Below, piece by piece: positions 1-7,959 of a stretch of 64,000 bases of DNA; position 1 is the first letter of the stretch, and each line of letters begins with the position of its first letter. Position numbers and translations under genes: made by a program. Location of the stretch: positions 62,001 to 126,000 of the forward strand of contig NZ_FOGC01000002.1 in assembly GCF_900111105.1 (NCBI RefSeq), in the 5' to 3' direction. Below the pieces are notes generated by a model. That model worked only from the letters and a program-made list of their open reading frames with translations. It was not told the origin of the DNA and searched no databases. Source of the stretch: Rosenbergiella nectarea. GTDB taxonomy: Bacteria; Pseudomonadota; Gammaproteobacteria; Enterobacterales; Enterobacteriaceae.

Positions 1-1282
1 CCTGTTCAGCAAAAATCGTCTCGAAAGGAACACTCTCAATCGCTCGATCTTGGTACTCAAAAGGAAGGGTTCCGGCCGCACGGCGTTGCATGAAGAGATA
101 CCATAAAGCTACTAACACCAGTGTTGCCTGAGGAACTTCAGCTTGTTGGTAGCGCGTTTTCAGCGTTGGCAAAATAAATTGCTGTAACTTGGCAATACTA
201 TCGGAGGATACACGCTGATTAGTGTCTCGGACCTTGGCGTTACTGAAACGGTGTAACGTGGTCTTACAGTACTCATCAAGGTCGATTGGTCCTTTAGGCA
301 GTGCTGCACTGACATCTTGTGCGACATAATTACGTATCCATTCACGGACTTGCGGGGTAAGGCTCTCGTCAATAGACTGTGCACCTAATAGCGCACCGGC
401 CCAAGCAATACCACTGTGGCTGGCATTCAAGACACGGATCTTAGCTTCTTCGAAGGGGATCACGTTCTTTACAAATTCAACGCCAACACGTTCTAACTCA
501 GGACGACCGGCGATAAAATCATCTTCAATCACCCATTGCGAGAAAGCTTCGCACGCAACGGGGACCTGATCGTTATCGATGCCTTGCTCGACCAAACGCT
601 CGAGTAGCGCCTCATCACTTTGAGGAGTGATACGGTCAACCATGCTGTTTGGCGTGCTGATCGCGTTATCACACCATGCGGCTAACGCTTTATCGCCTAG
701 TGCTGCAATGTACTCATTGAGCCCGGTACGTAAGCAGTCGCCGTTGTGACGTAGGTTATCGCAATTAAGTAAGGTAATGGGACCCGCTTGCGTGGCTAAG
801 CGTTGGCGTAAAATCGCAACGAGAACGCCGTAGACCGTGGCAAAGGTGTTGGGTTCGGCCAACTCTTGAACGATGACGGGATGGTTAAGGTCGAGGTGTC
901 CATCATCTTTCAGGAAATAACCGCCTTCGGTCACTGTAAAAGAGATAAGCTTTGTTTCAGGATCTGCACCGATTTGAATCAGCTGCGAGAGATTAGCATC
1001 CCAAGGAATAACTTTTTTTATCGCGGTGATAGTGTGGTAATCGATATCGCCATCAGGGCTGATCACTTCAAGAGTGTAGACACCTTGCTGACGTCCAAGT
1101 TGATCGAGAGTGGCTTGACTCGCGCTGTTACGGATATTACCAAGAGCTAATGACCAGCGGGTATCACCGAGCTGGTGCAGCTGGTTAAGATACCAACTTT
1201 GGTGAGCACGATGAAAAGCACCGGCGCCTAAATGCAGCCATGTTGACTGGGTAGAAGGTGTACTGTGTGATGAAGTTTGCAA
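1..1282 (-). CDS. dalD: D-arabinitol 4-dehydrogenase, 3' end outside window
   Basis: Oxidises D-arabinitol to D-xylulose with NAD+ in the cytoplasm (family knowledge). I translated the minus strand by hand. The reading frame is open from 1282 to the left edge and encodes about 427 residues of the polyol/mannonate long-chain dehydrogenase family. It shows an N-terminal Rossmann segment (LHLGAGAFHRAHQ), the family motif CDNLRHNG and the catalytic-region motif KIRVLNASHSG. Arabinitol dehydrogenases are about 455 aa, so roughly 28 residues lie beyond the edge. No ATG is in frame; a TAA precedes the likely start, TTG at 1282-1280, which has AAGGA six bases upstream. UxuB-like fructuronate reductase is the main alternative, but the N-terminal wording (GDTRWSLALGNIRNSASQ) fits arabinitol dehydrogenase best. 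Confidence 0.82.
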   Translation of the reverse strand, partial: MQTSSHSTPSTQSTWLHLGAGAFHRAHQSWYLNQLHQLGDTRWSLALGNIRNSASQATLDQLGRQQGVYTLEVISPDGDIDYHTITAIKKVIPWDANLSQLIQIGADPETKLISFTVTEGGYFLKDDGHLDLNHPVIVQELAEPNTFATVYGVLVAILRQRLATQAGPITLLNCDNLRHNGDCLRTGLNEYIAALGDKALAAWCDNAISTPNSMVDRITPQSDEALLERLVEQGIDNDQVPVACEAFSQWVIEDDFIAGRPELERVGVEFVKNVIPFEEAKIRVLNASHSGIAWAGALLGAQSIDESLTPQVREWIRNYVAQDVSAALPKGPIDLDEYCKTTLHRFSNAKVRDTNQRVSSDSIAKLQQFILPTLKTRYQQAEVPQATLVLVALWYLFMQRRAAGTLPFEYQDRAIESVPFETIFAEQ

Positions 1283-1323
1283 AGGGCATCCTTAGTCGCA
1301 ATCGACAATTGTTACGTTAGAAT

Positions 1324-1335
1324 GTTACTGGTAAC
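1324..1335. promoter_or_regulatory. 12-bp palindrome upstream of dalD
   Basis: GTTAC-TG-GTAAC is a perfect inverted repeat 42 bp upstream of the dalD TTG start. Position and symmetry suit an operator for a sugar-alcohol repressor. No regulator gene is visible in the window, so this assignment is inference. Confidence 0.3.
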
Positions 1336-1414
1336 CATAGCACAATTAGTCAAAATGCAAAGTTTTAGACCGAAATAAGTGATGAATTACGGCATGCAGT
1401 AAAACTAAGGCTTT

Positions 1415-1429
1415 ACTTTGTAACAAAGT
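1415..1429. promoter_or_regulatory. 15-bp perfect palindrome upstream of the terC-like gene
   Basis: ACTTTGT-A-ACAAAGT, with 7-bp arms around one base, ends 57 bp before the terC-like ATG. It could be an operator. It does not match the MntR or Fur consensus, and no yybP-ykoY riboswitch motif was seen in the leader. Confidence 0.3.
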
Positions 1430-1486
1430 TTGATAAACAGTAGCCTAACTTAATTATAGACAGGTTCAGCCGGCTTCGAGGGTAAT

Positions 1487-2167
1487 ATGGGTGAAATTTT
1501 CCAGCACTGGGATTGGGTCGCGATCTTAGCGCAAATCCTATTAATAGATTTATTGTTGGGCGGTGATAATGCCGTCGTTATCGCCATGGCTTGCCGCGGG
1601 CTACCAGAAAACTTGCGCCGTAAAGCCATCATCATTGGCACACTAGGCGCAATAGTGGCAAGGATTGTTTTGTTGGGGGTCGCCGTCTATCTGTTAACGC
1701 TACCGGGGCTGAAATTAGTTGGCGGGTTGTTGTTGTTATGGATTGGCTACAAGTTGGTCTCCGGTGAAGAAGAGGGTGACGAGCAGGGGAAAACGTCGTC
1801 AAGTCTTTGGAAAACCGCACTCACCATTACCATCGCCGATGTCATCATGTCCTTAGATAATGTACTGGCAGTTGCGGCTGCAGGTCGGGGTCACCTTATC
1901 ATTGTCGCAGTGGGGGTGTTATTGAGTATCCCAATCATTGTCGCAGGTAGTCGATTAGTCCTGCACTTATTAGATCGTTGGCCGGTCATTATTCTGGTGG
2001 GCGGGGCGTTAATCGGATGGATTGCCGGCAGTATGCTACTGACCGACCCACTATTACACCCTTATGTGGCAGGTAAAGACCTGGCATTTTATGAACACTG
2101 TGCGGGGGCGGTCTGTGCAGTGCTTATCTTTATTATCGGTTGGTTTAAAACGCGTAAAAGTGCCTAA
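1487..2167 (+). CDS. TerC-family integral membrane protein (YjbE type)
   Basis: The 226-aa polytopic membrane protein belongs to the TerC family, whose characterised members export Mn2+ or protect exported metalloproteins. Two signature acidic motifs sit in membrane segments: GGDN at residues 25-28 and SLDN at 122-125, related by the internal two-fold repeat typical of the family. Hydrophobic segments fall at about 12-32, 48-72, 74-92, 112-130, 137-156, 165-185 and 203-222. The loop at 93-106 is acidic (EEEGDEQ). The ATG is preceded by GAGGGTAAT. A strong terminator follows directly, so the gene is probably monocistronic. The substrate is not evident from sequence. Confidence 0.85.
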   Translation: MGEIFQHWDWVAILAQILLIDLLLGGDNAVVIAMACRGLPENLRRKAIIIGTLGAIVARIVLLGVAVYLLTLPGLKLVGGLLLLWIGYKLVSGEEEGDEQGKTSSSLWKTALTITIADVIMSLDNVLAVAAAGRGHLIIVAVGVLLSIPIIVAGSRLVLHLLDRWPVIILVGGALIGWIAGSMLLTDPLLHPYVAGKDLAFYEHCAGAVCAVLIFIIGWFKTRKSA

Positions 2168-2180
2168 CGCACTATAAAAA

Positions 2181-2217
2181 AGGGTGAATCAACCTGGAGG
2201 TGATTCACCCTTTTTTT
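2181..2217. terminator. Bidirectional rho-independent terminator
   Basis: The stem GGGTGAATCA/TGATTCACCC is flanked by an A-tract on the left and seven T on the right. It sits between the convergent terC-like and SDR genes and can serve both. Confidence 0.9.
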
Positions 2218-2232
2218 ATCGACTAACCCGCA

Positions 2233-3108
2233 TTATGCTGTGCCGGTTCCGCCATCAGAACACCACACTTGGCCAGAGGCAAACGAGTTCTCATCCGACG
2301 CGAGGGTCACGTAGAGCGGCGCAATTTCGACAGGCTGGCCAGGGCGAGCCAGTGGCGCCTCTTCACCGAAATGAGCCACTTTTTCTTGAGGTTGTCCGCC
2401 GCAGACTTGTAAGGCTGTCCAATAAGGGCCAGGGGCGACCGCATTGACGCGGATACCTTTTGGTCCTAACTGTTTCGCTAACGCTTTCGTGAAGGCAACA
2501 TTACAGGCTTTGGTCTGCGCGTAATCGAGAAGAATATCGCTAGGTTTAAAGGCCTGAACGGACGAGGTATTAATGATTGCTGCGCCTTCACCTAAATGGG
2601 CGACCGCTGCACGGGTGATCCAGAACGGCGCGTAAACGTTGGTTTTAAAGGTAGCATCGAACGACTCGGTGCTCAGTTCGCTGATGCTCTCGCAGAACTG
2701 TTGCCGACCGGCGTTATTGACCAGAATGTCTAACCCGCCAAGCTCCTGAACGGCCTTATCCACCAAGGTTTTGCAGAATGCTTCGTCGGTAATATCCCCC
2801 GGAATGGCGATGGCTTTGCGACCTTCAGCCTTGATTAGGTCAATGACTTCTTTTGCATCACTTTCTTCTGCGGGCAGATAGTTAATCGCTACATCGGCAC
2901 CTTCACGGGCATAGGCGATAGCGACTGCACGGCCGATACCTGAATCCCCACCAGTGATCAGTGCTTTTTTACCGGTTAAACGGTTATGTCCTTGATAACT
3001 TTTTTCACCATGATCGGGTAGGGGGTGCATCGCGGACGCTAAGCCAGGAAATTGCTGAGGCTGTTTGTCAAAAGGCGGACGTGGAAAACGTGTTTTTTCA
3101 GTGGACAT
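2233..3108 (-). CDS. SDR-family oxidoreductase (YghA-like)
   Basis: NAD(P)-dependent short-chain dehydrogenase of 291 aa with the extended N-terminus (about 45 aa) seen in the E. coli YghA/GsiB-stress subgroup. Cofactor motif TGGDSGIG lies at 52-59, NNAG at 131-134, and the catalytic Ser182/183, Tyr196 and Lys200 (YAQTK) are present. The frame stays open further upstream, to 3336, but that extension would run into the divergent dihydroxyacetone kinase gene. An AGGGAG Shine-Dalgarno lies just before two tandem ATGs at 3111 and 3108. I chose 3108 because the protein then begins MSTEKTRFPRPP as in relatives. Substrate is unknown; subgroup members are often stress-induced aldehyde or alcohol reductases. 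Confidence 0.85.
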   Translation of the reverse strand: MSTEKTRFPRPPFDKQPQQFPGLASAMHPLPDHGEKSYQGHNRLTGKKALITGGDSGIGRAVAIAYAREGADVAINYLPAEESDAKEVIDLIKAEGRKAIAIPGDITDEAFCKTLVDKAVQELGGLDILVNNAGRQQFCESISELSTESFDATFKTNVYAPFWITRAAVAHLGEGAAIINTSSVQAFKPSDILLDYAQTKACNVAFTKALAKQLGPKGIRVNAVAPGPYWTALQVCGGQPQEKVAHFGEEAPLARPGQPVEIAPLYVTLASDENSFASGQVWCSDGGTGTA

Positions 3109-3291
3109 CATTAACTCCCTAAAATGTGAAAAAAAAGAACCTCCGTTAAGGGTAGACACAATTGCGCGGGATGTAGCCAAGTTAGCAAAATTTATTTTGT
3201 GATCTTGATCACTGATGATAGGGAGAAACGACACGAAATTGTGATTATTAGCCACACTTAATGAGCTGACAATCACTTCGAGGAGCTTCCG

Positions 3292-4932
3292 GTGAGCCAC
3301 TTTTTCTTCAACAAGAAAGCAACAATCGTCGATCAAGCAATAGAAGGTCTTATCCGTACTTCACCCCATCAAAATTTAGCGCGACTTAACACGGTCGAGG
3401 GGCTGCGCATTGTTGTGCGTCGAGATTGGGATAAATCGAAAGTGGCCATCATCTCTGGTGGTGGCTCTGGGCATGAGCCGATGCACGTCGGTTTTGTGGG
3501 GAAGGGAATGTTAACGGCAGCAGTGTGTGGCGATATTTTCGCCTCGCCAGGTGTTGACGCGATTTTGCATGCTATCGTCACGGTGAGCGGTAAAGGTGGA
3601 TGCCTACTCGTCGTGAAAAATTATACGGGAGATCGCCTGAACTTTGGGTTAGCCGCTGAAAAAGCCCGAGCGCTAGGCTATAAGGTCGAAATGATTTTGG
3701 TTAAAGACGATATTTCGCTGCCAAAAAATCCTCAGCCACGCGGTCTGGCGGGGACGATACTGGCACATAAAGTAGCGGGCTATCATGCTGAGAAAGGTAA
3801 ATCGCTCAAAGACATTGTCGAACACACCCAACAGATGCTCGATAACGTCGCGACAATTGGGGTGGCGCTTTCTTCCTGCCATCTTCCGGGTAGCGACGAG
3901 TCAGAAGGGATCCCGAAAGGCAAAAGTGAACTTGGGATGGGGATCCACGGCGAACATGGTGTAGCCACCCTAGATACCCAAAACAGCAGTAAAATTGCTA
4001 AACAATTGGCTAAAAATTTACTCAGCCATATTGGTGATGATGATAATTTACTGTTGCTGATCAATAATCTCGGCGGCCTTTCAGTGCTAGAGATGGCCCT
4101 TGCCACGCAGGAGGTTTTACGAACGCCTCTCGCCGATCGCGTGAGTCATATCCAAGGCCCGGGCACCCTTGTCAGTGCGCTAGATATGAAAGGACTTTCG
4201 CTTACCGTTCTGCCTCTCGATAATAAATTACTGACAGCGCTTGAAGCCCCTGTTGCGGTTGCAGGATGGTTACCCATAACGCCTTGCCAAACCTTGCAGT
4301 GGCAAGAAGCGGAGTCCCTTCCTGAAGTCGAATTAGCAAAACCCTCACAGAATACGCACGCTGCGCAAGTGGTCAAACAGCTTTGCCAAGCACTGATCGA
4401 CAACGAGGATGAGTTAAACAAACTCGATGGGCAAGTGGGCGACGGTGATACCGGATCAACCTTGGCGACTGGCGCAAATTTTGTATTGAAGGCCCTGAAA
4501 CAGAAAAAACTCCCCTTAAACGATACGCAAGCGCTATTACACTGGTTGGGTGAGAAGATTACCACTCCGATGGGAGGCTCCGGGGGGGTGTTACTTTCGC
4601 TGCTTTTCAGTGCTTCAGCTGCCGCGTACCCCGGCGCTAAAAATTTAGGCGCAAGTTTATCGGCGGGGCTGCAGAAAATGAAAGATTACGGTGGGGCCGA
4701 TCAAGGCGATCGCACGATGATCGATGCCCTGCAACCGGCTTTTGAAGCCATGGAAGCAGGGAAAAGTTGGTCAGCGGTCAGTAAGGCGGCAACGTCAGGC
4801 GCGGAGTCGACGAAAAAAATGGAGAAAGCGAAGGCTGGGCGTTCGTCCTACTTGAATGCAGAGAGCCTAAAAGGACATATTGACCCAGGAGCCTGTGCGG
4901 TGAGTAAAGTCTTTGAGTCGTTAAAGGATTAA
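3292..4932 (+). CDS. Dihydroxyacetone kinase, DhaK-DhaL fusion (ATP type)
   Basis: Phosphorylates dihydroxyacetone to DHAP in the cytoplasm. The 546-aa chain joins a DhaK domain (about 1-330) to a DhaL domain (about 355-546), the architecture of ATP-dependent kinases rather than PTS-dependent DhaKLM. GGGSGHEPMH is at 56-65. His219 in GIHGEHG is the expected hemiaminal-forming histidine. The DhaL ADP/Mg site GDGDTG is at 383-388. The start is GTG at 3292 with GAGGAGC five bases upstream. It is divergent from the SDR gene with a 180-bp shared regulatory gap. No dhaM or dhaR is nearby. Confidence 0.93.
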   Translation: MSHFFFNKKATIVDQAIEGLIRTSPHQNLARLNTVEGLRIVVRRDWDKSKVAIISGGGSGHEPMHVGFVGKGMLTAAVCGDIFASPGVDAILHAIVTVSGKGGCLLVVKNYTGDRLNFGLAAEKARALGYKVEMILVKDDISLPKNPQPRGLAGTILAHKVAGYHAEKGKSLKDIVEHTQQMLDNVATIGVALSSCHLPGSDESEGIPKGKSELGMGIHGEHGVATLDTQNSSKIAKQLAKNLLSHIGDDDNLLLLINNLGGLSVLEMALATQEVLRTPLADRVSHIQGPGTLVSALDMKGLSLTVLPLDNKLLTALEAPVAVAGWLPITPCQTLQWQEAESLPEVELAKPSQNTHAAQVVKQLCQALIDNEDELNKLDGQVGDGDTGSTLATGANFVLKALKQKKLPLNDTQALLHWLGEKITTPMGGSGGVLLSLLFSASAAAYPGAKNLGASLSAGLQKMKDYGGADQGDRTMIDALQPAFEAMEAGKSWSAVSKAATSGAESTKKMEKAKAGRSSYLNAESLKGHIDPGACAVSKVFESLKD

Positions 4933-4961
4933 AAATACTAATTATTGTTTGGCGATAAGAT

Positions 4962-4999
4962 AAAAAAATGGCATAGCGGTGAAAGATCGCTATGCCATT
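4962..4999 (-). terminator. Rho-independent terminator between convergent genes
   Basis: A perfect 12-bp stem (AATGGCATAGCG/CGCTATGCCATT) with a 9-base loop. Read on the minus strand it is followed by seven T, so it chiefly ends the small minus-strand gene. It also lies just past the kinase stop. Confidence 0.88.
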
Positions 5000-5002
5000 A
5001 TA

Positions 5003-5140
5003 TTAGACGTTTAAATGAGGGAACTGATCCCCTAAACCTAGATAAGCATGGACTGCGCAATAACCAAAAAAAGCTAGAACAATAGCAAATATTGCAATGG
5101 AACCGATTTCAAATGCGAGCGTGAAATGGCGTTTAGTCAT
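5003..5140 (-). CDS. Small single-pass membrane protein, 45 aa, unknown function
   Basis: MTKRHFTLAF... has a basic N-terminus, one hydrophobic helix at about 10-33 and a short polar tail. The ATG at 5140 has a good Shine-Dalgarno (GGAGGG, spacing about 6), and a strong terminator follows the stop by only three bases, so a real, self-contained small gene is likely. The frame continues upstream as an 88-aa reading, but that part has no ribosome site and unlikely composition. I do not recognise the family. Confidence 0.6.
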   Translation of the reverse strand: MTKRHFTLAFEIGSIAIFAIVLAFFGYCAVHAYLGLGDQFPHLNV

Positions 5141-5368
5141 AATTTCCCTCCAGTACCCAAAAGTCACTACATCTCTAGCATAGCGAATCTGCGTTGTGAC
5201 GCAAGCATGCTTTACACTTGGCAATACATTAATAATTCTATTCATATGATCCATCAGTTTAATTAACAACCGCCACTATTATGTAAAAATATCCCCGTAG
5301 TTATTACGGTTTTTGCACCAAAATGATGCTGACGAGGTAAGGGTTTCTCTCATCGATCGCGGAGTGAA

Positions 5369-5402
5369 TATGTATTTACATATTTAAATACATAAATATA
5401 AT
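5369..5402 (+). promoter_or_regulatory. Promoter and operator of the OYE-arsR operon
   Basis: A perfect inverted repeat, TATGTATTTA-6 bp-TAAATACATA (5369-5394), covers a -35-like TTTACA at 5375-5380. A consensus -10 TATAAT follows 16 bp later at 5397-5402. The predicted transcript start near 5409 excludes an ATG at 5401 and supports translation from 5434. The AT-rich interrupted palindrome is the kind of site ArsR-family repressors bind. Confidence 0.75.
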
Positions 5403-5433
5403 GGTCGTAAATTTACTACTCATTGAGATCATC

Positions 5434-6555
5434 ATGCAATCTTCACTCTTCAGGCCACTCGTACTGGGCGAAATCTCTTTACGTAACCGTATCGCACTCC
5501 CCGCATTAACTCGCTGTCGCAGTGCTCAGCCAGGCAACATTCCCAATGATATGATGCGTGAGTACTATGTTCAGCGTTCCAGCGCCGGTTTTATGGTGAC
5601 GGAAGGCACGCAGATCGAGCCTCGGGGACAGGGATATGCGTGGACGCCTGGGATCTACAGCGCCGAACAGATTGCTGGCTGGCAAAAAGTGATTCAAGCA
5701 GTTAGCGCGCAAGGCGGCACGCTATTTTGTCAGTTATGGCATGTCGGGCGAGTCTCGCATCGGGCGTTACAACCTCAGCAGCAGGCCCCCATAGCCCCTT
5801 CGGCAATCGCGGCAACCAACGTGCGTGTCTTTATTGAAACAGCCCCCGGCGAAGGCGAGCTGGTCGCACCCAGTGAACCGCGAGCACTGGAGACAGAAGA
5901 AATTTCGCAACTAGTGGAACTGTACCGACAAGCGGCAGTGAATGCCAAGCAAGCTGGGTTTGAGGGGATTGAACTCCACGCCGCCAATGGCTATCTCATC
6001 AACCAATTTCTTTCGGCACACACCAATCTGCGCACTGATCAATATGGTGGTAGTTTGGCGAATCGATTACGTTTTCTTAAAGAGGTTGTTGCAGCGGTCT
6101 CGACAGTGTTCGATAGCCGTCGGGTAGGAGTACGCTTCTCGCCATTATTTTCTACTACCGAGGAAGACCGAGTTTATTTGGGCTTAGTCGAGCCGGACCC
6201 AGCAGAGACTTACCTGACCGCGGCGAAAATGTTAGACGAAATGAAAATCGGCTATCTTTCTATTGCCGAAGCCGACTGGGATAACAGCCCGGGGTTACCG
6301 GAAAGTTTCCGTACCGCACTGCGTAAGACATTTACCTCGGTGATTATGGTGGCGGGCCGTTACGATCAAGCTAAAGCACAGCATGTTTTATCGCAGGGTT
6401 GGGCAGATTTAGTCGGGTTTGGACGAACGTTTATCGCCAACCCGGATCTTCCGGAGCGCTTACAGCGTGGGTTGGCCTTAAATAGCGTCGAATTAAGTTC
6501 TTTGTATGGTGGGACGGCGAGAGGGTATACTGACTATCCGACCATCGACGGATAA
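5434..6555 (+). CDS. Alkene reductase, Old Yellow Enzyme family (NemA-like)
   Basis: FMN-dependent NAD(P)H reductase of activated C=C bonds, quinones and nitro compounds, 373 aa, about the length of NemA. The TIM-barrel signatures are present: the substrate-binding pair His182/Asn185 in LHAANGYL, the following TDQYGGSLANR, and a C-terminal phosphate-binding GFGRTFIANP. The start at 5434 follows the promoter by about 25 nt. It is co-transcribed with the ArsR regulator 13 bp downstream. In E. coli nemA is controlled by the TetR-type NemR; here an ArsR-type protein takes that position. Confidence 0.9.
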   Translation: MQSSLFRPLVLGEISLRNRIALPALTRCRSAQPGNIPNDMMREYYVQRSSAGFMVTEGTQIEPRGQGYAWTPGIYSAEQIAGWQKVIQAVSAQGGTLFCQLWHVGRVSHRALQPQQQAPIAPSAIAATNVRVFIETAPGEGELVAPSEPRALETEEISQLVELYRQAAVNAKQAGFEGIELHAANGYLINQFLSAHTNLRTDQYGGSLANRLRFLKEVVAAVSTVFDSRRVGVRFSPLFSTTEEDRVYLGLVEPDPAETYLTAAKMLDEMKIGYLSIAEADWDNSPGLPESFRTALRKTFTSVIMVAGRYDQAKAQHVLSQGWADLVGFGRTFIANPDLPERLQRGLALNSVELSSLYGGTARGYTDYPTIDG

Positions 6556-6568
6556 ATGACGAGAGCCA

Positions 6569-6883
6569 ATGCTTGCTGAAAATGCAATGAAACTTTTAGC
6601 CAATCCACTGCGGGTGGCTATTTTAACCTGGTTAAAGCAGCCGGATGTCGCCTTCGCCGCCTATAGCCAGCTGTATCCCTACGATCAGTATGGTGTGTGT
6701 GCAAGTTTAATTCAGGATAAAGCGGGGCTTTCGCAACCAGCCATTTCTCTCTGTTTAAAATCGTTACATGAATTGGGTGTAGTTGAGGCCCAAAAGGTGG
6801 GTAAATGGACCTATTATCGCCGAAACGACATTAATATTCAGGCATTAGTTGAAACCATCACTCAGCAATTACAGCAACTCTAG
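6569..6883 (+). CDS. ArsR-family winged-helix repressor
   Basis: This 104-aa winged-helix protein begins LLANPLRVAILTWL, typical of ArsR/SmtB proteins, with the recognition helix at about 48-62 (SQPAISLCLKSL) and the wing at about 72-82. It has a single cysteine pair region (YGVCAS...LCLK) and no ELCVCDL metal motif, so sensing of an electrophile or quinone rather than As(III) is plausible (inference). It is the second gene of the OYE operon and presumably represses it through the palindrome at 5369-5394. An imperfect hairpin at 6882-6913 follows. Confidence 0.82.
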   Translation: MLAENAMKLLANPLRVAILTWLKQPDVAFAAYSQLYPYDQYGVCASLIQDKAGLSQPAISLCLKSLHELGVVEAQKVGKWTYYRRNDINIQALVETITQQLQQL

Positions 6884-6914
6884 GGTAGCCGTCCTTCGAA
6901 CGACTACCCTACTG

Positions 6915-7364
6915 TTAGCGTCGACGTTGTGCGCAAAACATCACGGTATCGGTAGAGAAAGATCCATCTTCTTGAAGTTGAAAATAAGATTGTACCTGAC
7001 CAGAGACCGCCTGTTGTAAGCCGCGAATCGCTGCTACGGTCGGGGCAGGCGTTTTCATTCTACTGACCCCCTGCTGACAATCGATGTTCGTCATCTGCCG
7101 ATTGTCGGCCGTCTCTTTAACGACTCTTAGCATTTCGTTAGACAGATCGTAGGCTGTGACCTGTGTGACCAGAGGTGAAGCCGTAAAGCTGGCATGCCCG
7201 GCACCACAGCCAATATCAAGAATATGTCCATTATCAAAAGGGGCTAGCCACTGTTGTAGACGTTGTAATTCTTCACCTGCTGCATGCACAGGGCTGGTTA
7301 AATAAGCGTTAGCTTGTGGACTAAATTGGTCGGAAATTCGCTTAGCATGTGCGGTGTGAGTCAT
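6915..7364 (-). pseudogene. YafE-like class I methyltransferase with internal in-frame deletion
   Basis: The 149-aa reading begins like YafE (about 207-256 aa): SAM motif I DIGCGAGHAS is at about 49-58 and motif II follows (VTAYDLSNEML). After CQQG at about residue 98 it jumps straight to SRMKTPAPTVAAIR, which in relatives lies about 100 residues further on, and ends normally in QEDGSFSTDTVMF. The middle, with methyltransferase motifs IV-VI and the substrate-binding part, is missing while the frame is kept. The junction is near 7061-7070. It is probably non-functional, although a shortened product could still be made. Confidence 0.8.
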
Positions 7365-7464
7365 AGAGTACCCCTAATGTTTACCTGGTTGTTGAGGGTA
7401 GGCTACTCAACCTATTATACCGGTACAATACCTGTAGTTATCCTAGTATAAGAGGTAATAGGCT

Positions 7465-7581
7465 ATGGCGGAGAAACATCAGGATCCTGCATAGCAATTG
7501 GGTGAGTTCTTGCGCCTTAGACGAGAGCAGCTTAGCCCGGAGCGTGTTGGATTGGCAGTTAGCCCCCGATCCCACGACTAA
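7465..7581 (+). pseudogene. Relic of an MmyB-type XRE regulator
   Basis: From ATG 7465 the frame reads MAEKHQDPA-stop-QLGEFLRLRREQL, then SPERVGLAVSPRSHD-stop. The segment is the characteristic N-terminus of MmyB-like helix-turn-helix regulators (LGEFLRARREALTPEQVG...). There are stops at codons 10 and 39, and the rest of the roughly 270-aa protein is gone. The opposite-strand reading at 7438-7653 is a shadow of this relic. Confidence 0.6.
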
Positions 7582-7959
7582 GCTCGTTACGCTTATACCG
7601 CTGTTTGTGAGTGAGTGACTTATACGCGGAGAGGAGACCAAGACCGTAGGCATTACCTTATGCTACGCCTTTTCTCATCATGACCCTCACCCAGCAGAAT
7701 GAGTAACCATTGAATGTAATGGCAAGCTCAGGATAGATTGGCTCATTATCGGCGAAGATGGCCGATATTAGCTTATGTAGTAAATCGCGACTAATGTGGG
7801 ACTGTCATTAATGTTGCCTTCTATCGGCGTGCAGCGAGGCGACAGAAAGTGAGGGGGCTTAACAATAGAAAGGCGGAGTGAGGAGAAAAGCCCTTACCTA
7901 AAAAGGTTTATCCTCCTCGTTAAAAAAACCTACATTAAGTATGGGTATTTAGTTGTAGA
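7582..7959. other. Gene-free stretch, probably decayed coding DNA
   Basis: No intact reading frame. The plus strand near 7700-7860 gives IECNGKLRIDWLIIGEDG and later VGLSLMLPSIGVQR in one frame, separated by stops. This faintly resembles a LysR-type effector domain C-terminus. I see no promoter or RNA gene. Confidence 0.35.

Noticed and set aside
866-1150. 94-aa plus-strand frame
   Set aside because: Lies antisense to the arabinitol dehydrogenase, whose motifs are clear on the minus strand.
1283-1486. yybP-ykoY manganese riboswitch before the TerC gene
   Set aside because: The conserved riboswitch core sequence and stem arrangement were not found; only a short palindrome is present.
3783-4565. 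Long minus-strand frames inside the dihydroxyacetone kinase gene
   Set aside because: Antisense shadows rich in Ser, Pro and Cys; the plus-strand kinase is unambiguous.
7438-7653. 71-aa minus-strand frame
   Set aside because: Shadow of the XRE-regulator relic on the plus strand; no ribosome site.
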